From a virus, in the IMG/VR virus record IMGVR_UViG_3300025789_000140, positions 1 to 26,039 of that record: a stretch of DNA of 26,039 nucleotides; one strand, given 5' to 3'. The position numbers and the translations under genes are program-made. The notes beneath the pieces are model-generated. The model searched no databases and was not told where the DNA came from. It saw nothing but the letters and a program-made list of their open reading frames with translations. Numbering within the stretch: the first letter of the stretch is position 1; each line of letters opens with the position of its first letter. Below are positions 1 to 8,842 of this stretch, in pieces.

Positions 1-819
1 AGTTCAATTGGTGGTACAGTCAGCTACGCAGATGGCGGAGGCAGTCCTGCCAGCGTTGGTGCTACATTGACATTTACCAACCCAATTACAGTATTAGACA
101 ACTATACTTTCACAGCACACGAGCGTATCTTGGTTAAAGATCAAGTTAACGCTAAACAAAACGGCGTCTATGTCTACACAAGTTCAACTGTTTGGACTAG
201 AGCAGATGACTTCGATCACCCAGATGTTATCACTGGCGCAGACTTCATGTTTGTTGAAGATGGTACTCTAAACGGATCAACAGGTTGGGTACAAACAGAT
301 CAGGCGATTAGCTCAATAGGAGCAAGTGGTTCTAACATTACATTTGTACAGTTCAGTGCTGCCAACAGTTATGTAGCCGGCGACGGTATTAACATTACTG
401 GTAACAGTATTGCTGTTAAACTTGCTACTCATAGTGCCTTAACTCTAAGTGGTGGATCACTAAGCGTAGATTCTGGTATCGCTGGAGACGGATTAGGATA
501 TAGTACCGGTGTACTAAATGTACAATATGACAGCACCAGTATCGATCTAAATGGTAGCAATCAGTTAGAAATCAAATCTACTTGGGCTGGATCGACTGGT
601 ATTACCACAGTTGGTACTATCACAACTGGTACATGGCACGGCACAGCCATTGCTGAAGGTTATGGTGGTACTAATCAAACTACCTATGCCAAGGGTGATA
701 TTTTATACGCCAGTGATACAAATACACTAAGTAAACTAACAGCCGGTACTAATGGACAAACACTACAACTACAAGGTGGAGTTCCTGTATGGGCTGACTT
801 AGACGGCGGCACATATTAA
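1..819 (+). CDS. Tail-fibre-like structural protein, 5' end cut by window edge
   Basis: The frame is open from the first base to a TAA, giving 272 visible residues with the N-terminus outside the window; the TTG at 67 is not a convincing start because the frame continues upstream. The protein is rich in Gly, Ser, Thr and Asn, has no hydrophobic segment, and shows fibre-like beta repeats. Near the C-terminus is a TGTWHGTAI element followed by GYGGTNQTTYAKGDILYA, a pattern often seen in phage tail fibres and side-fibre C-termini. A role in host attachment is inferred from composition, this motif and its place at the head of an adhesin gene cluster. No enzymatic motif is seen. Confidence 0.75.
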   Translation, partial: SSIGGTVSYADGGGSPASVGATLTFTNPITVLDNYTFTAHERILVKDQVNAKQNGVYVYTSSTVWTRADDFDHPDVITGADFMFVEDGTLNGSTGWVQTDQAISSIGASGSNITFVQFSAANSYVAGDGINITGNSIAVKLATHSALTLSGGSLSVDSGIAGDGLGYSTGVLNVQYDSTSIDLNGSNQLEIKSTWAGSTGITTVGTITTGTWHGTAIAEGYGGTNQTTYAKGDILYASDTNTLSKLTAGTNGQTLQLQGGVPVWADLDGGTY

Positions 820-844
820 TGCGCTGTCCAAAAAAGGTTAATCC

Positions 845-2110
845 ATGACAGCTAATACAGTAATAAGACCAAATGTAACGATCCGTCCTAACGTCATAGT
901 CAAGGGCTTTGTGGGCCCAACACTATTGTTGGATGCTATCAATTATGTTTCGGGCGCAGTTTGGTACGATACTAGTGGGCGTAAAATCACTAGAACATTT
1001 ACTTTTGGCACAGATTTTAGTTATGGTAGTGTAAAACTTGTAGGCGACGGTAGTGGCGGTGTACTATTAGAAATGGGTGGAAGTGACACAGGTGTAGTGT
1101 TCATGCTAGAGCACTTACACATCGGTGATGCTGTCAGTGTCGATATCGGTGGAGGCGCCCAACCGGCTGCCATTACCGGCTATGCCACTGCTTATTCAGG
1201 ACCCAATTCAAATGCCAGCGGTATGACTGGTTTCACCTTGTCGGCCAATAACTGGACTGTGACTGGCACCAATGATGCCAATGTTGGTACTATTACATTT
1301 ACCACAGCCAACTATGCCGACTTGTACAACAGTCCAACAGACAGTTATAATGTTCTAAACTTTACTACCAATCAATATGCCGAAGTGACACCGGGCGTAT
1401 ATTTTGGCACAAACTTTACAGTAGAAGCTTGGGTAAAAATAAACAGTTATGCCAGCTGGAGTCGAGTGTTTGACTTTGGTAGCGATGCCGGTAGCGATAA
1501 TGTTATATTAGCAGTTACTAGTGGTACTTCAGGAAACCCAGTGTTTGCTATCGAACCAGCGATATTAACTGGTAACACCACTGTGCCACTAGGACTTTGG
1601 GCATATCTAGCAGTGACCTATGATGGTGCGATTGCTACCATGTATCTAAATGGTACTAGCATTGGTGCCTTGGCCATGACACCTCCGGCACAGACTTCAA
1701 GAGCTCATTGCTATATTGGCAAGAGCAACTATACTGGTAGTGGTGATGCTTACTTAGAAGGCGCTATAGGACATTTAGAAATAGTGCCACACGCTATCAG
1801 CAGTACAAACATAGCGGCCAGATACACAGCAGGGCGCACACAATTCCCATTACAGTATTCATACGACGCAGTACAGGCGTCTATCAATAGTGGATCAAAT
1901 TCTATACATATTGACACTAGTTATTCATGGGCATCCTCAGTTCCAGTAGGAGCTAGTATCCTAGTTGACGGATATGGCACATATACAGTCATTGTTGTGG
2001 CTGCTCCCGGTGACGTTGGTAACAACAGTGGTAACTGGTGGTACTCAGTCACACCAACTACTTCTAACTTCCCCGGCGGCACTAATTTAACATTCATATG
2101 GACAGTATAA
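845..2110 (+). CDS. LamG/concanavalin-A-like adhesin with N-terminal hexad tag
   Basis: 421 residues; ATG preceded by AAAAAAGG. Residues about 5-21 form a hexad repeat (VIRPNV, TIRPNV, IVKG) shared with three other modules in this block. Residues about 165-330 look like a LamG/concanavalin-A-like sandwich: FTVEAWVKI, a GLWAYLAVTYDG strand, MYLNGTSIG, and a closing EGAIGHLEIV strand. Such domains bind glycans or act as fibre tips in phage virions. The C-terminal ~90 residues are an unrecognised beta-rich domain. The gene runs almost directly into the next (TAA, one base, ATG). Likely a tail-fibre or baseplate adhesin; the ligand cannot be told from sequence. Confidence 0.75.
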   Translation: MTANTVIRPNVTIRPNVIVKGFVGPTLLLDAINYVSGAVWYDTSGRKITRTFTFGTDFSYGSVKLVGDGSGGVLLEMGGSDTGVVFMLEHLHIGDAVSVDIGGGAQPAAITGYATAYSGPNSNASGMTGFTLSANNWTVTGTNDANVGTITFTTANYADLYNSPTDSYNVLNFTTNQYAEVTPGVYFGTNFTVEAWVKINSYASWSRVFDFGSDAGSDNVILAVTSGTSGNPVFAIEPAILTGNTTVPLGLWAYLAVTYDGAIATMYLNGTSIGALAMTPPAQTSRAHCYIGKSNYTGSGDAYLEGAIGHLEIVPHAISSTNIAARYTAGRTQFPLQYSYDAVQASINSGSNSIHIDTSYSWASSVPVGASILVDGYGTYTVIVVAAPGDVGNNSGNWWYSVTPTTSNFPGGTNLTFIWTV

Positions 2111-2111
2111 C

Positions 2112-4835
2112 ATGACAAGAGCATTTATAGCAGAATACGGCGGACTCGGAGCAAACACAGATAGTGTAGCGGCTTTTGGCACCAGCTGTTTTTATGACAG
2201 CCAGGGCAACTTATATGTTGTAGGATCTGCTACCTATGGAAACAACAGTGGCGGAGCACCAAGTGGTAGTAATACTGATGATAGCCTAATGCTCAAGTAT
2301 AGCCCAGATGGTAACTTACTATTCCACAAGACTTGGTGGGATAGCAGTAATCAAAACTGTGGTGCTACCAATGTGGCCATAGACATTGTACATGTAGGTG
2401 GTACGGATCATATTCTTTGGTTGGCCAACAGCTGGGGCAATGGCGGCTGCTTCTACGGTGTCATGGACACCAATGGGAATATAGCCCAAGGCGGCGTAGA
2501 CAATGCCAACGCAGGTATTGGCCAGACTAGCCCTTCAGATATTACTGTTAATAATAATGGTGCGGCACTTATCAGTACTAGTTGGTATTACACTAATCCT
2601 AATCCGCCAGCCGATTCTAACTATATACCAGCAATAGTATCTATTCCCAATATTCTTACGTCAGGTGTTCCTGGATTTTCAACAGGTATCGCAGGGCTAA
2701 ACACAGACTCAACCTTAGCTCATGGAGTGTTCAACGCTGTAGTAATCGACGACGGCGGATATGGTTATGCTATTGGTAATATAACTATAGACGGAGTTCA
2801 ACACGCATTACTAGTTGGTCTGGACCCTAGTGGCGCAGTTATATGGCAGTATGTAATAGATACTATTTCCGCAACTGGTACAAATTTTGGATGCTATGGA
2901 GAAAGCATAGCACTGAGCACGACGGAAGATGCTTTTTATACTGTAGTTAATGACAGATACAATGGCGTAACATATCTTGATAAATGGGGGGCAGGACCTA
3001 CTAGCATCACTAACATTTGGCGCTCTACTCTAGCAGCCGCGCCAGTGCCCGGTCCTGGAACTATATATGGCTATGATGTTAATTTTGATTCAGCAGGTAA
3101 TCCTATAGTCAGTGGTATCGCACAAAGCAGTCCTGGTCAGGTCAATAACGGTGATGCTCAAGGATACCCAGCTATAGCTAAATTTGACAAGACCACTGGT
3201 AATTTGACATTTGTTAATATAGTAGTTTTAGGAACCGAGTCAGGCGGCGAAACTCAGTGGGACGGATCTGCTGATCCATTGGTAGGACATCGTTGCGGTG
3301 CTGTATATCAAGATAGGTTTGCCTACAGTTGTATGACTGTTGATGATCTTGCTGACCCTACTCAAACTTATGCTCCTCGTGTACTTGTTCTTCAAGTACC
3401 TGCTGATGGAAGTCTAGCTCCGGTATATCAAGGTGGACCTCCAGGTACATATATTAATCTTACCTCTGTATATCTAACTACAGTTACTCAATTCTCACCA
3501 CTACCTACCGAATTTACTGTGATCGATTTAAGCTCACAGATAAATCATAATGCTAGCGCAATGATGGCAGAAACCAATGCCACAACGATCAACAACTACT
3601 CTAGCTCAAGTATAACACTGGGTCAATTTGGTAGTATGGGGTTAACCATGCGTCCGGGTGTTACTGTTCGTCCAGGTGCTATCTTAAGAGGCAACAAAGT
3701 TGGCTTAACAATACTTGAAAGTAGCTTTGGTGTAGGATATAACTATGGGTCCATGCAGGGACATGGTCGGGTGTTTGGTACAAATGGCACAGCAGGCTAC
3801 GAACTAACTATAACTGACAACTTGGTAAATCCATATATAGATTTACAGAATCCTACTTCCGCAATGGCAGCGGCACTGACAACGACTTATACCAACTTAG
3901 GATACACACTAGGACAGGCCTATGCCTGGAGAGCTACATTTGCCAGCTATACACCAACTTCTGGCAGTATGAATTTCGGCAATATTGGTTATCTTACACT
4001 GCCTAACAATTCAGCGTTTGACCAGAACACAGGCGCAGTCACAGTAGAATGTTGGGTGTACCCAACTGTTCCTAATCAAGAGGCGTGGATCTACAATCAA
4101 AATACTCCTGGATTCTTTGGCATATACTGGAACGCTAACGGTAGTTTTAACATAAGTCAAAACAGTTATTCAGATGCGGTTAATGGCACAACTAACCAAC
4201 CTACCGGTCAGTGGTATCATGTGGCCATGTGTATAGATACTAATGCTAACAGCATAACTTTGTATGTCAACGGTGTAAATCAAGGCAATCAAACTACAGC
4301 TGGTAATTATACCAACTCTCAGGATGTAACTGCGATTGGAGCACAAGAAGGTGGCGGTAGCTATCAACTTGATGGCGCACTAGTTACAAACTTGCGTGTG
4401 ACCAAATCAAGCACTCCGGTCTACACTGGCAACTTTACTCCACCTGCCAATGAACTATCGACTACACAGTCAAGCGATACTAACATTTCAGCTATCACTA
4501 GTGGACAAGTTCAGTTGTTGTTAAATGCTAACTCTAGTGGTACTTTACTAACAGACTCGAGCGCCAACAACTTTACTGTAACTAATCCTAATAATTATGT
4601 AATTTGGGATCCAGCGAGCCCAGCATTGTCTACAACAACCGTCTCAAATTATCAATGTCTAGTACGAGCTGAATGGAATCCATCAACATTTTTAATGATT
4701 GCGATTGATCCCGCAAACACAGGATGGCAAGGTGGTAACCCAAATAGTGGAACAGCTCTAACAGGAAAATTCCTGTTTCCAGTAACACTTACACCTTACA
4801 CGCCTACTACTGATTTAGGCAACAGTTGGTGCTAA
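2112..4835 (+). CDS. Beta-propeller plus LamG adhesin, apparent fusion of two modules
   Basis: 907 residues. The first ~500 residues contain repeated blades of the type GNLYVVGSA ... LMLKYSPDGNLLFHKTW and GNPIVSGIA ... PAIAKFDKTTGNLTF, typical of SBBP/beta-propeller repeats. At residue 509 a Met begins MGLTMRPGVTVRPGAILRG, the same hexad tag that starts neighbouring proteins. It is followed by a region with a LamG-like sandwich (about 630-790: VTVECWVYPT, GQWYHVAMCID, ITLYVNGVNQG, LDGALVTNLRV). The gene therefore looks like a propeller protein fused in frame to a complete tagged LamG adhesin. It probably belongs to the tail-fibre/receptor-binding apparatus. The initiation site has no strong SD and may rely on coupling to the upstream gene. 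Confidence 0.75.
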   Translation: MTRAFIAEYGGLGANTDSVAAFGTSCFYDSQGNLYVVGSATYGNNSGGAPSGSNTDDSLMLKYSPDGNLLFHKTWWDSSNQNCGATNVAIDIVHVGGTDHILWLANSWGNGGCFYGVMDTNGNIAQGGVDNANAGIGQTSPSDITVNNNGAALISTSWYYTNPNPPADSNYIPAIVSIPNILTSGVPGFSTGIAGLNTDSTLAHGVFNAVVIDDGGYGYAIGNITIDGVQHALLVGLDPSGAVIWQYVIDTISATGTNFGCYGESIALSTTEDAFYTVVNDRYNGVTYLDKWGAGPTSITNIWRSTLAAAPVPGPGTIYGYDVNFDSAGNPIVSGIAQSSPGQVNNGDAQGYPAIAKFDKTTGNLTFVNIVVLGTESGGETQWDGSADPLVGHRCGAVYQDRFAYSCMTVDDLADPTQTYAPRVLVLQVPADGSLAPVYQGGPPGTYINLTSVYLTTVTQFSPLPTEFTVIDLSSQINHNASAMMAETNATTINNYSSSSITLGQFGSMGLTMRPGVTVRPGAILRGNKVGLTILESSFGVGYNYGSMQGHGRVFGTNGTAGYELTITDNLVNPYIDLQNPTSAMAAALTTTYTNLGYTLGQAYAWRATFASYTPTSGSMNFGNIGYLTLPNNSAFDQNTGAVTVECWVYPTVPNQEAWIYNQNTPGFFGIYWNANGSFNISQNSYSDAVNGTTNQPTGQWYHVAMCIDTNANSITLYVNGVNQGNQTTAGNYTNSQDVTAIGAQEGGGSYQLDGALVTNLRVTKSSTPVYTGNFTPPANELSTTQSSDTNISAITSGQVQLLLNANSSGTLLTDSSANNFTVTNPNNYVIWDPASPALSTTTVSNYQCLVRAEWNPSTFLMIAIDPANTGWQGGNPNSGTALTGKFLFPVTLTPYTPTTDLGNSWC

Positions 4836-4847
4836 AAGGAATAACAA

Positions 4848-5567
4848 ATGACACAAGTTTCAGGAATAGCAATTAAACCAGGTGTAGCAATCAAACCCAA
4901 TGTGGTTCTAAAGCCCAGCCCTGTACTGGCCCTACACTTAGATGCTAGCACATTTACCACAGGTGATACTACATGGACTGACACTATCAGTTCCAAAGTG
5001 TTTACACTTTACAATGGAGTTACCCGTGACAATGCCAACGGTGGTAGTCTAGTATTTGATCAGGCAGCCGCTCAGTACGCCGAAGCTACTAGCCTAGCAG
5101 TTCTGCCCAAATGGACAGTTGAAGTTTGGCACTACTTCAGCGGGTTTACAACAGGTCAAGACCCTTGTATAGTAACAGAAATTTATAATAGCAGTGCCAT
5201 AAACTTTACTCTAGGCTGTATTGACGGTAATGATGACGGTATAAATGCCGCATGGTTTAATGGCGGTGGCTGGATCGCATCTGGCGCGGCCTATCCATTA
5301 ACAGCTGGCCAATGGTATCAGATAGTGGGAACTTATGATGGATCAACAGTTAAACTATATGTAAACAATACACTAGTAGGCTACAGCACAGGCGGTGGTG
5401 GCAGAGCTTGGCAAAGTGGTTACGGTATTAGATTAATGCGTCGCTGGGACAACACAGACTACTGGGGCGGCAAGTTGGCTATAGTTAAGATCTATGATGG
5501 CGACATCGGATCCACTGGTGTGGCCAACAGCTGGAATGCCAACAAGGCAAGATTTGGTTTGAGTTGA
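4848..5567 (+). CDS. LamG-like adhesin with N-terminal hexad tag
   Basis: 239 residues; ATG preceded by AAAAGGA. The N-terminus carries IAIKPGVAIKPNVVLKP, the shared hexad tag. The rest is one LamG-like domain: LALHLDASTF, a WTDTISSK turn, WTVEVWHYF, GQWYQIVGTYDGSTVKLYVN and GGKLAIVKIYDG are in the usual order. Third LamG-type module in the cluster and the shortest, essentially tag plus lectin fold. Its TGA stop overlaps the ATG of the pirin-like gene (TGATG), so the two are translationally coupled. Ligand unknown. Confidence 0.75.
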   Translation: MTQVSGIAIKPGVAIKPNVVLKPSPVLALHLDASTFTTGDTTWTDTISSKVFTLYNGVTRDNANGGSLVFDQAAAQYAEATSLAVLPKWTVEVWHYFSGFTTGQDPCIVTEIYNSSAINFTLGCIDGNDDGINAAWFNGGGWIASGAAYPLTAGQWYQIVGTYDGSTVKLYVNNTLVGYSTGGGGRAWQSGYGIRLMRRWDNTDYWGGKLAIVKIYDGDIGSTGVANSWNANKARFGLS

Positions 5568-6238
5568 TGATTACTCTAAGACCTGCGAACACACGCGGTA
5601 ATCCTAGAGCACCGTTTATCAACAGTTACCGCACATTTAGTTTTCCAGCTTATTATGACGCTCGTTATATGAACTATAGCGATTTACAAACTATTAACGA
5701 TGACCGTGTACAGTATGCTTGGCAAGTACCTTGGCATGAACATAAGAACATGGAAATCTTTGGCTATGTTGTAGAAGGATCCTCTCATCATGTGGACAGC
5801 TTAGGCAATGATGTAGAAGTGCCTGCTGGTGCTGTTCAGCGCATGACCTGTGGCAAGGGTATCAGCCACACAGAAGGCAATACTAGCAATACTCCTAACC
5901 GTTACTTACAGCTATGGATCTGCCCTAACGAGCTAGATACAGAACCCAGCCATGCTTGGCATCAGTTTACCCGTGAAGATAAACTCAACCGGTTCTGCGA
6001 TATAACTGCCAAGTTACCTATTAAGCAAGATGCTAGGCTATTAGCTGGTATTTTTACAGAAGATTACAGTTATAGTATAGATGCCGATAGACACTATTAC
6101 TTGTATGTTGTTACAGGAACAGCGACCATAAATAACTTAGAATTAACAGAAGGTGACGGGCTCGCGTTTGAACAGGAGTCTGTTATTGATATTTCAAATC
6201 CCCTAAACACTGAAATTATTGTGTTTGATTTGCGATAA
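5567..6238 (+). CDS. Pirin-family bicupin (YhhW/quercetin 2,3-dioxygenase-like)
   Basis: 223 residues from the ATG that overlaps the previous stop; a TTG one codon earlier is a less likely start. The pirin N-terminal cupin is clear: RTFSFPAYYD, then PWHEHKNMEIFGYVVEGSSHH, DVEVPAGAVQRMTCGKGISHTEGN, and LQLWI. The four metal ligands of the family are present (His57, His59, His101, Glu103 in this numbering). The C-terminal cupin is shorter. Known pirins bind Fe and some oxidise quercetin; others act as redox-sensing co-regulators. A pirin between tail-fibre genes is unexpected. It might be a virion cupin acting on host-surface phenolics or glycans, or a cargo metabolic gene. Family assignment is solid; role is not. 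Confidence 0.85.
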   Translation: MITLRPANTRGNPRAPFINSYRTFSFPAYYDARYMNYSDLQTINDDRVQYAWQVPWHEHKNMEIFGYVVEGSSHHVDSLGNDVEVPAGAVQRMTCGKGISHTEGNTSNTPNRYLQLWICPNELDTEPSHAWHQFTREDKLNRFCDITAKLPIKQDARLLAGIFTEDYSYSIDADRHYYLYVVTGTATINNLELTEGDGLAFEQESVIDISNPLNTEIIVFDLR

Positions 6239-6241
6239 ATA
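6234..6241 (+). promoter_or_regulatory. T4-type late promoter box GATAAATA
   Basis: The box overlaps the pirin-like gene's stop codon and lies 18 nt before the ATG at 6260, with AAAAGG between as ribosome-binding site. It matches the T4 late consensus TATAAATA at 7 of 8 positions. Confidence 0.5.
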
Positions 6242-6259
6242 TCTAAAAGGTACAGAACA

Positions 6260-6727
6260 ATGTCAGAGCCAAGACTTACAATTAAACCCGGAGTAACAAT
6301 TAATGCTGGAGTTACTCTTAACGGATATATTCCTACCAGTTTAACTATTACTGGCGATATGCTAACCAATGGTGCTATAGAATCGGGATCCTTTAATGGT
6401 GGTGAAGTTCCAACAGGTTTTACTATAAATGATCCAACTCATAGTGCTGTATTGCTAGCATTTGCTAGCTCTACAGCATTATGGACCGCCATTAGTAGCA
6501 CAGGTTATAGCATGGGTTATATATGGACAGCTAACTGGGCAACAGGCAGTACAACGTTAACTACCCCAGTGGTTATGGATGTCGGTGCTGAAGGCCCTTA
6601 CACAATAGGATTTTATGTGCTAGATCCTTCAGACAGTACTTATGCTACAGGACTAGCTGGAACATTTAATTTTCCAGTGACATTTACAGCAACTAGTACC
6701 CTAGATACTAGTCCTACTCCAGGATAA
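6260..6727 (+). CDS. Small tagged structural protein
   Basis: 155 residues. Starts with the hexad tag (LTIKPGVTINAGVTLNG) also found in three LamG-type modules of the cluster, followed by a ~130-residue beta-rich domain that I do not recognise. It includes FNFPVTFTATST near the C-terminus, resembling FLFPVTLTPYT at the end of the 907-residue protein upstream. It lacks a clear LamG core. The shared tag places it in the same virion substructure as the lectin-fold adhesins. Preceded by its own late-promoter-like box. Confidence 0.65.
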   Translation: MSEPRLTIKPGVTINAGVTLNGYIPTSLTITGDMLTNGAIESGSFNGGEVPTGFTINDPTHSAVLLAFASSTALWTAISSTGYSMGYIWTANWATGSTTLTTPVVMDVGAEGPYTIGFYVLDPSDSTYATGLAGTFNFPVTFTATSTLDTSPTPG

Positions 6728-6737
6728 AAAAAATATT

Positions 6738-6836
6738 ATGGCAACATTACCACCCCCAGTTCCAGCACCACAAAAGTGGAAAGACAAAGACTATAAAGGG
6801 TTTGCTAATCCTTTAAAACCTCCCAGTCAAAAGTAA
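6738..6836 (+). CDS. Proline-rich microprotein, 32 residues
   Basis: A short frame starts 10 bases after the previous stop: MATLPPPVPAPQKWKDKD followed by YKGFANPLKPPSQK and TAA. The codons match those of the neighbours and an AGGA lies just upstream. Proline-rich with a basic, aromatic middle; no membrane segment. Function unknown. The frame is short enough to be fortuitous, but the compact spacing on both sides favours a real gene. Confidence 0.4.
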   Translation: MATLPPPVPAPQKWKDKDYKGFANPLKPPSQK

Positions 6837-6848
6837 TCCCTTAAAAAC

Positions 6849-6856
6849 AATAAATA
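6849..6856 (+). promoter_or_regulatory. T4-type late promoter box AATAAATA
   Basis: AATAAATA stands 40 bases before the ATG at 6897. A small hairpin (CCGC/GCGG, about 6865-6880) follows, so a late transcript would begin close to a 5' stem-loop. Confidence 0.5.
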
Positions 6857-6896
6857 CGTAGTCAGCCGCGTTTTTGGCGGTTTTATAGGGTAAACA

Positions 6897-8387
6897 ATGA
6901 CAACCGTAGCCGCCAATATATTCAAGTTAAAAAGAAGTAATAGTACTGGAAATGTTCCAGCCGCTTCCGCTCTTCAAGACGGCGAACTTGCCCTTAATAC
7001 TTACGATAGTAAGCTATTCTTTAAGACTACTCAAAATGGTGGATCAAGCTATAGTATAGCTACACTTCAGCCTTTTCCTACTGGCGGAGAATATGGACAA
7101 GTTTTAGTAACAGATGGTGCTGGAAATCTAAGCTGGACTACCGTTTCCGGAGCAGGCGGTAGCGGATCTGTAACCAATGTCAGTGTTGCTACTAACAATG
7201 GTTTTTCTGGTACTGTATCAAATTCTCATACTAATGCTGTTATTAGTCTTAACACAACTATTACAGGATTATTAAAGGGTGACGGAGTAGGAATTAGAGC
7301 GGCAGTTGCCGGCACAGATTATGTTACTCCTAGCGCAACTTATACAACCAATCCTTTAACTATTGGAACTGGTTTAACAGGTGTAAGTTTCAACGGATCA
7401 TCTAATACTACTATTGCTATTGATACTAGTGTAGTTGCTACACACAGCTACGTAACCGGATTAGGATATCTTACTAGCTCAGCGATTAGTATTCATACTA
7501 ACAGTCCTGGATCACAAGCATTAAGTTTCAGCAATGGCGTCTTTACTTTTACTCCTGCTGATTTAAGTGGATATGCTACTACTAGTAGTTTAAACACAGC
7601 TCTAAGTAATTATGTAACTACTACAGGGTTATCTAGTACACTAGCTAATTATATAACTAGCACTAACTTATCAGATGCGTTAAGCACGTATGTATTAACT
7701 AGCACGTTAGCCAATTATGTAACTAACTCTAGTTTATCTACAACATTAAATTCTTACTTATTAAAAAATGCTAGTATCTATCTTGGTACTTCAAGTGTAT
7801 CACTTAATAGATCCAGCGGAGCACAAACACTCAACGGAGTAAGTATTAGCGGAAACGCTGGAACAGTTACTAACGGTGTTTATACTACAGGAAGCTATAG
7901 TAATCCTAGTTGGATCAGCACACTAGATGGCGGCAAATTAACAGGAACAGTTGTAGCTACAAATGGCGTAGTAACTACAGGAAGTTATGCTAATCCTAGT
8001 TTTATTACTAGTTTAGATTATAGCAAATTAACCAATATTCCAAGCGCCGTTACAGATAGTATTAACAAAGCCGTATTTTTATACCAGGACGGAAATCTAA
8101 AGTTAAAAACAGGAACCATAAGATGGTATGCTCCTGCGGCACTAACTATTTCTAGTATCGTAGCCAGGGTAGCTACAACTAGCGATAGCTATATAAGAAT
8201 TAATATCAAAATGAACGGAAGTGTAACAAATACGATAGATATTACCAGTCCGGATGTAAAAACTACCGATACCAACGGTTTTACCATGGGAATTGACGAT
8301 TATCTAACTGTCGATGTGGTTCATACGGGTTCTGAATCCCAACCTGGCGTAGGATTAAGTATACAGTTCAACTATACACTAGCATAA
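6897..8387 (+). CDS. Tail fibre with coiled repeat shaft
   Basis: 496 residues. The N-terminus (IFKLKRSNSTGNVPAASALQ, then DGELALNTYDSKLFFKT) is the widespread phage fibre/virion-binding motif of the type KLKRS...GELAxNxxDGKLYxK. Residues about 223-289 hold 5-6 repeats of the L-Tx-L-x3-Y-V/I type (e.g. SSLNTALSNYV, STLANYI, SSLSTTLNSYL), predicted to form a trimeric shaft. Residues 327-350 and 357-380 are a near-perfect duplication (TTGSYSNPSWISTLDGGKLT and TTGSYANPSFITSLDYSKLT). The C-terminal ~100 residues form a distinct beta domain, probably the tip. Typical architecture of a host-binding trimeric fibre. Confidence 0.8.
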   Translation: MTTVAANIFKLKRSNSTGNVPAASALQDGELALNTYDSKLFFKTTQNGGSSYSIATLQPFPTGGEYGQVLVTDGAGNLSWTTVSGAGGSGSVTNVSVATNNGFSGTVSNSHTNAVISLNTTITGLLKGDGVGIRAAVAGTDYVTPSATYTTNPLTIGTGLTGVSFNGSSNTTIAIDTSVVATHSYVTGLGYLTSSAISIHTNSPGSQALSFSNGVFTFTPADLSGYATTSSLNTALSNYVTTTGLSSTLANYITSTNLSDALSTYVLTSTLANYVTNSSLSTTLNSYLLKNASIYLGTSSVSLNRSSGAQTLNGVSISGNAGTVTNGVYTTGSYSNPSWISTLDGGKLTGTVVATNGVVTTGSYANPSFITSLDYSKLTNIPSAVTDSINKAVFLYQDGNLKLKTGTIRWYAPAALTISSIVARVATTSDSYIRINIKMNGSVTNTIDITSPDVKTTDTNGFTMGIDDYLTVDVVHTGSESQPGVGLSIQFNYTLA

Positions 8388-8405
8388 ATATGTACATAAT
8401 AAATA
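8383..8405 (+). promoter_or_regulatory. Two late promoter boxes in tandem
   Basis: CATAAATA (8383-8390) and AATAAATA (8398-8405) lie upstream of the ATG at 8432, which has an AAGGA ribosome site. Either could drive the small structural genes that follow. Confidence 0.5.
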
Positions 8406-8431
8406 TTTTGATTCAATTTTAAGGAAAAAAC

Positions 8432-8836
8432 ATGGCAGTCTTATTCACACAAGCAGGAGAGCAAATCGCGTTACAAAATTTGGTAAACGCAGTAGCACCA
8501 CAGACTCTTGTATTAAAATTATACTCGAACAACCAAACTCCAACTGAGTTAGATACTGCTAGTAATTACACTGAAGTTAGTGGTTACGGTTATACTAGTG
8601 TTACACTAACTCCAGGCAATTTTACATTCTCAGAAGGTGATCCTACAACAGCAACATACCCGCAGATTACTTATACATTTACTGGCGCGGCTGGATACAT
8701 TTATGGTTATTATGTAGTACAAACAAGTTCTAACGCACTAGTGTTTGCCAATAGATTTACCAATGCGCCTATTCAAATTGCCAACAACGGTGACCAAATT
8801 CGCGTAACATTAACTATCCAATTAGCTAACGCTTAA
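8432..8836 (+). CDS. Small virion structural protein, unknown
   Basis: 134 residues with a strong AAGGA site. Beta-rich (VLKLYSNNQTP, YGYTSVTLT, YIYGYYVVQTSSNALVFANRF, DQIRVTLTIQLA), no signal peptide or catalytic motif. The pattern fits small phage tail or fibre-associated proteins in which a two-sheet fold ends in an RVTLTIQL strand. First gene of a tightly packed group of three ending at 9730. Precise role unknown. Confidence 0.6.
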   Translation: MAVLFTQAGEQIALQNLVNAVAPQTLVLKLYSNNQTPTELDTASNYTEVSGYGYTSVTLTPGNFTFSEGDPTTATYPQITYTFTGAAGYIYGYYVVQTSSNALVFANRFTNAPIQIANNGDQIRVTLTIQLANA

Positions 8837-8842
8837 TAAATT

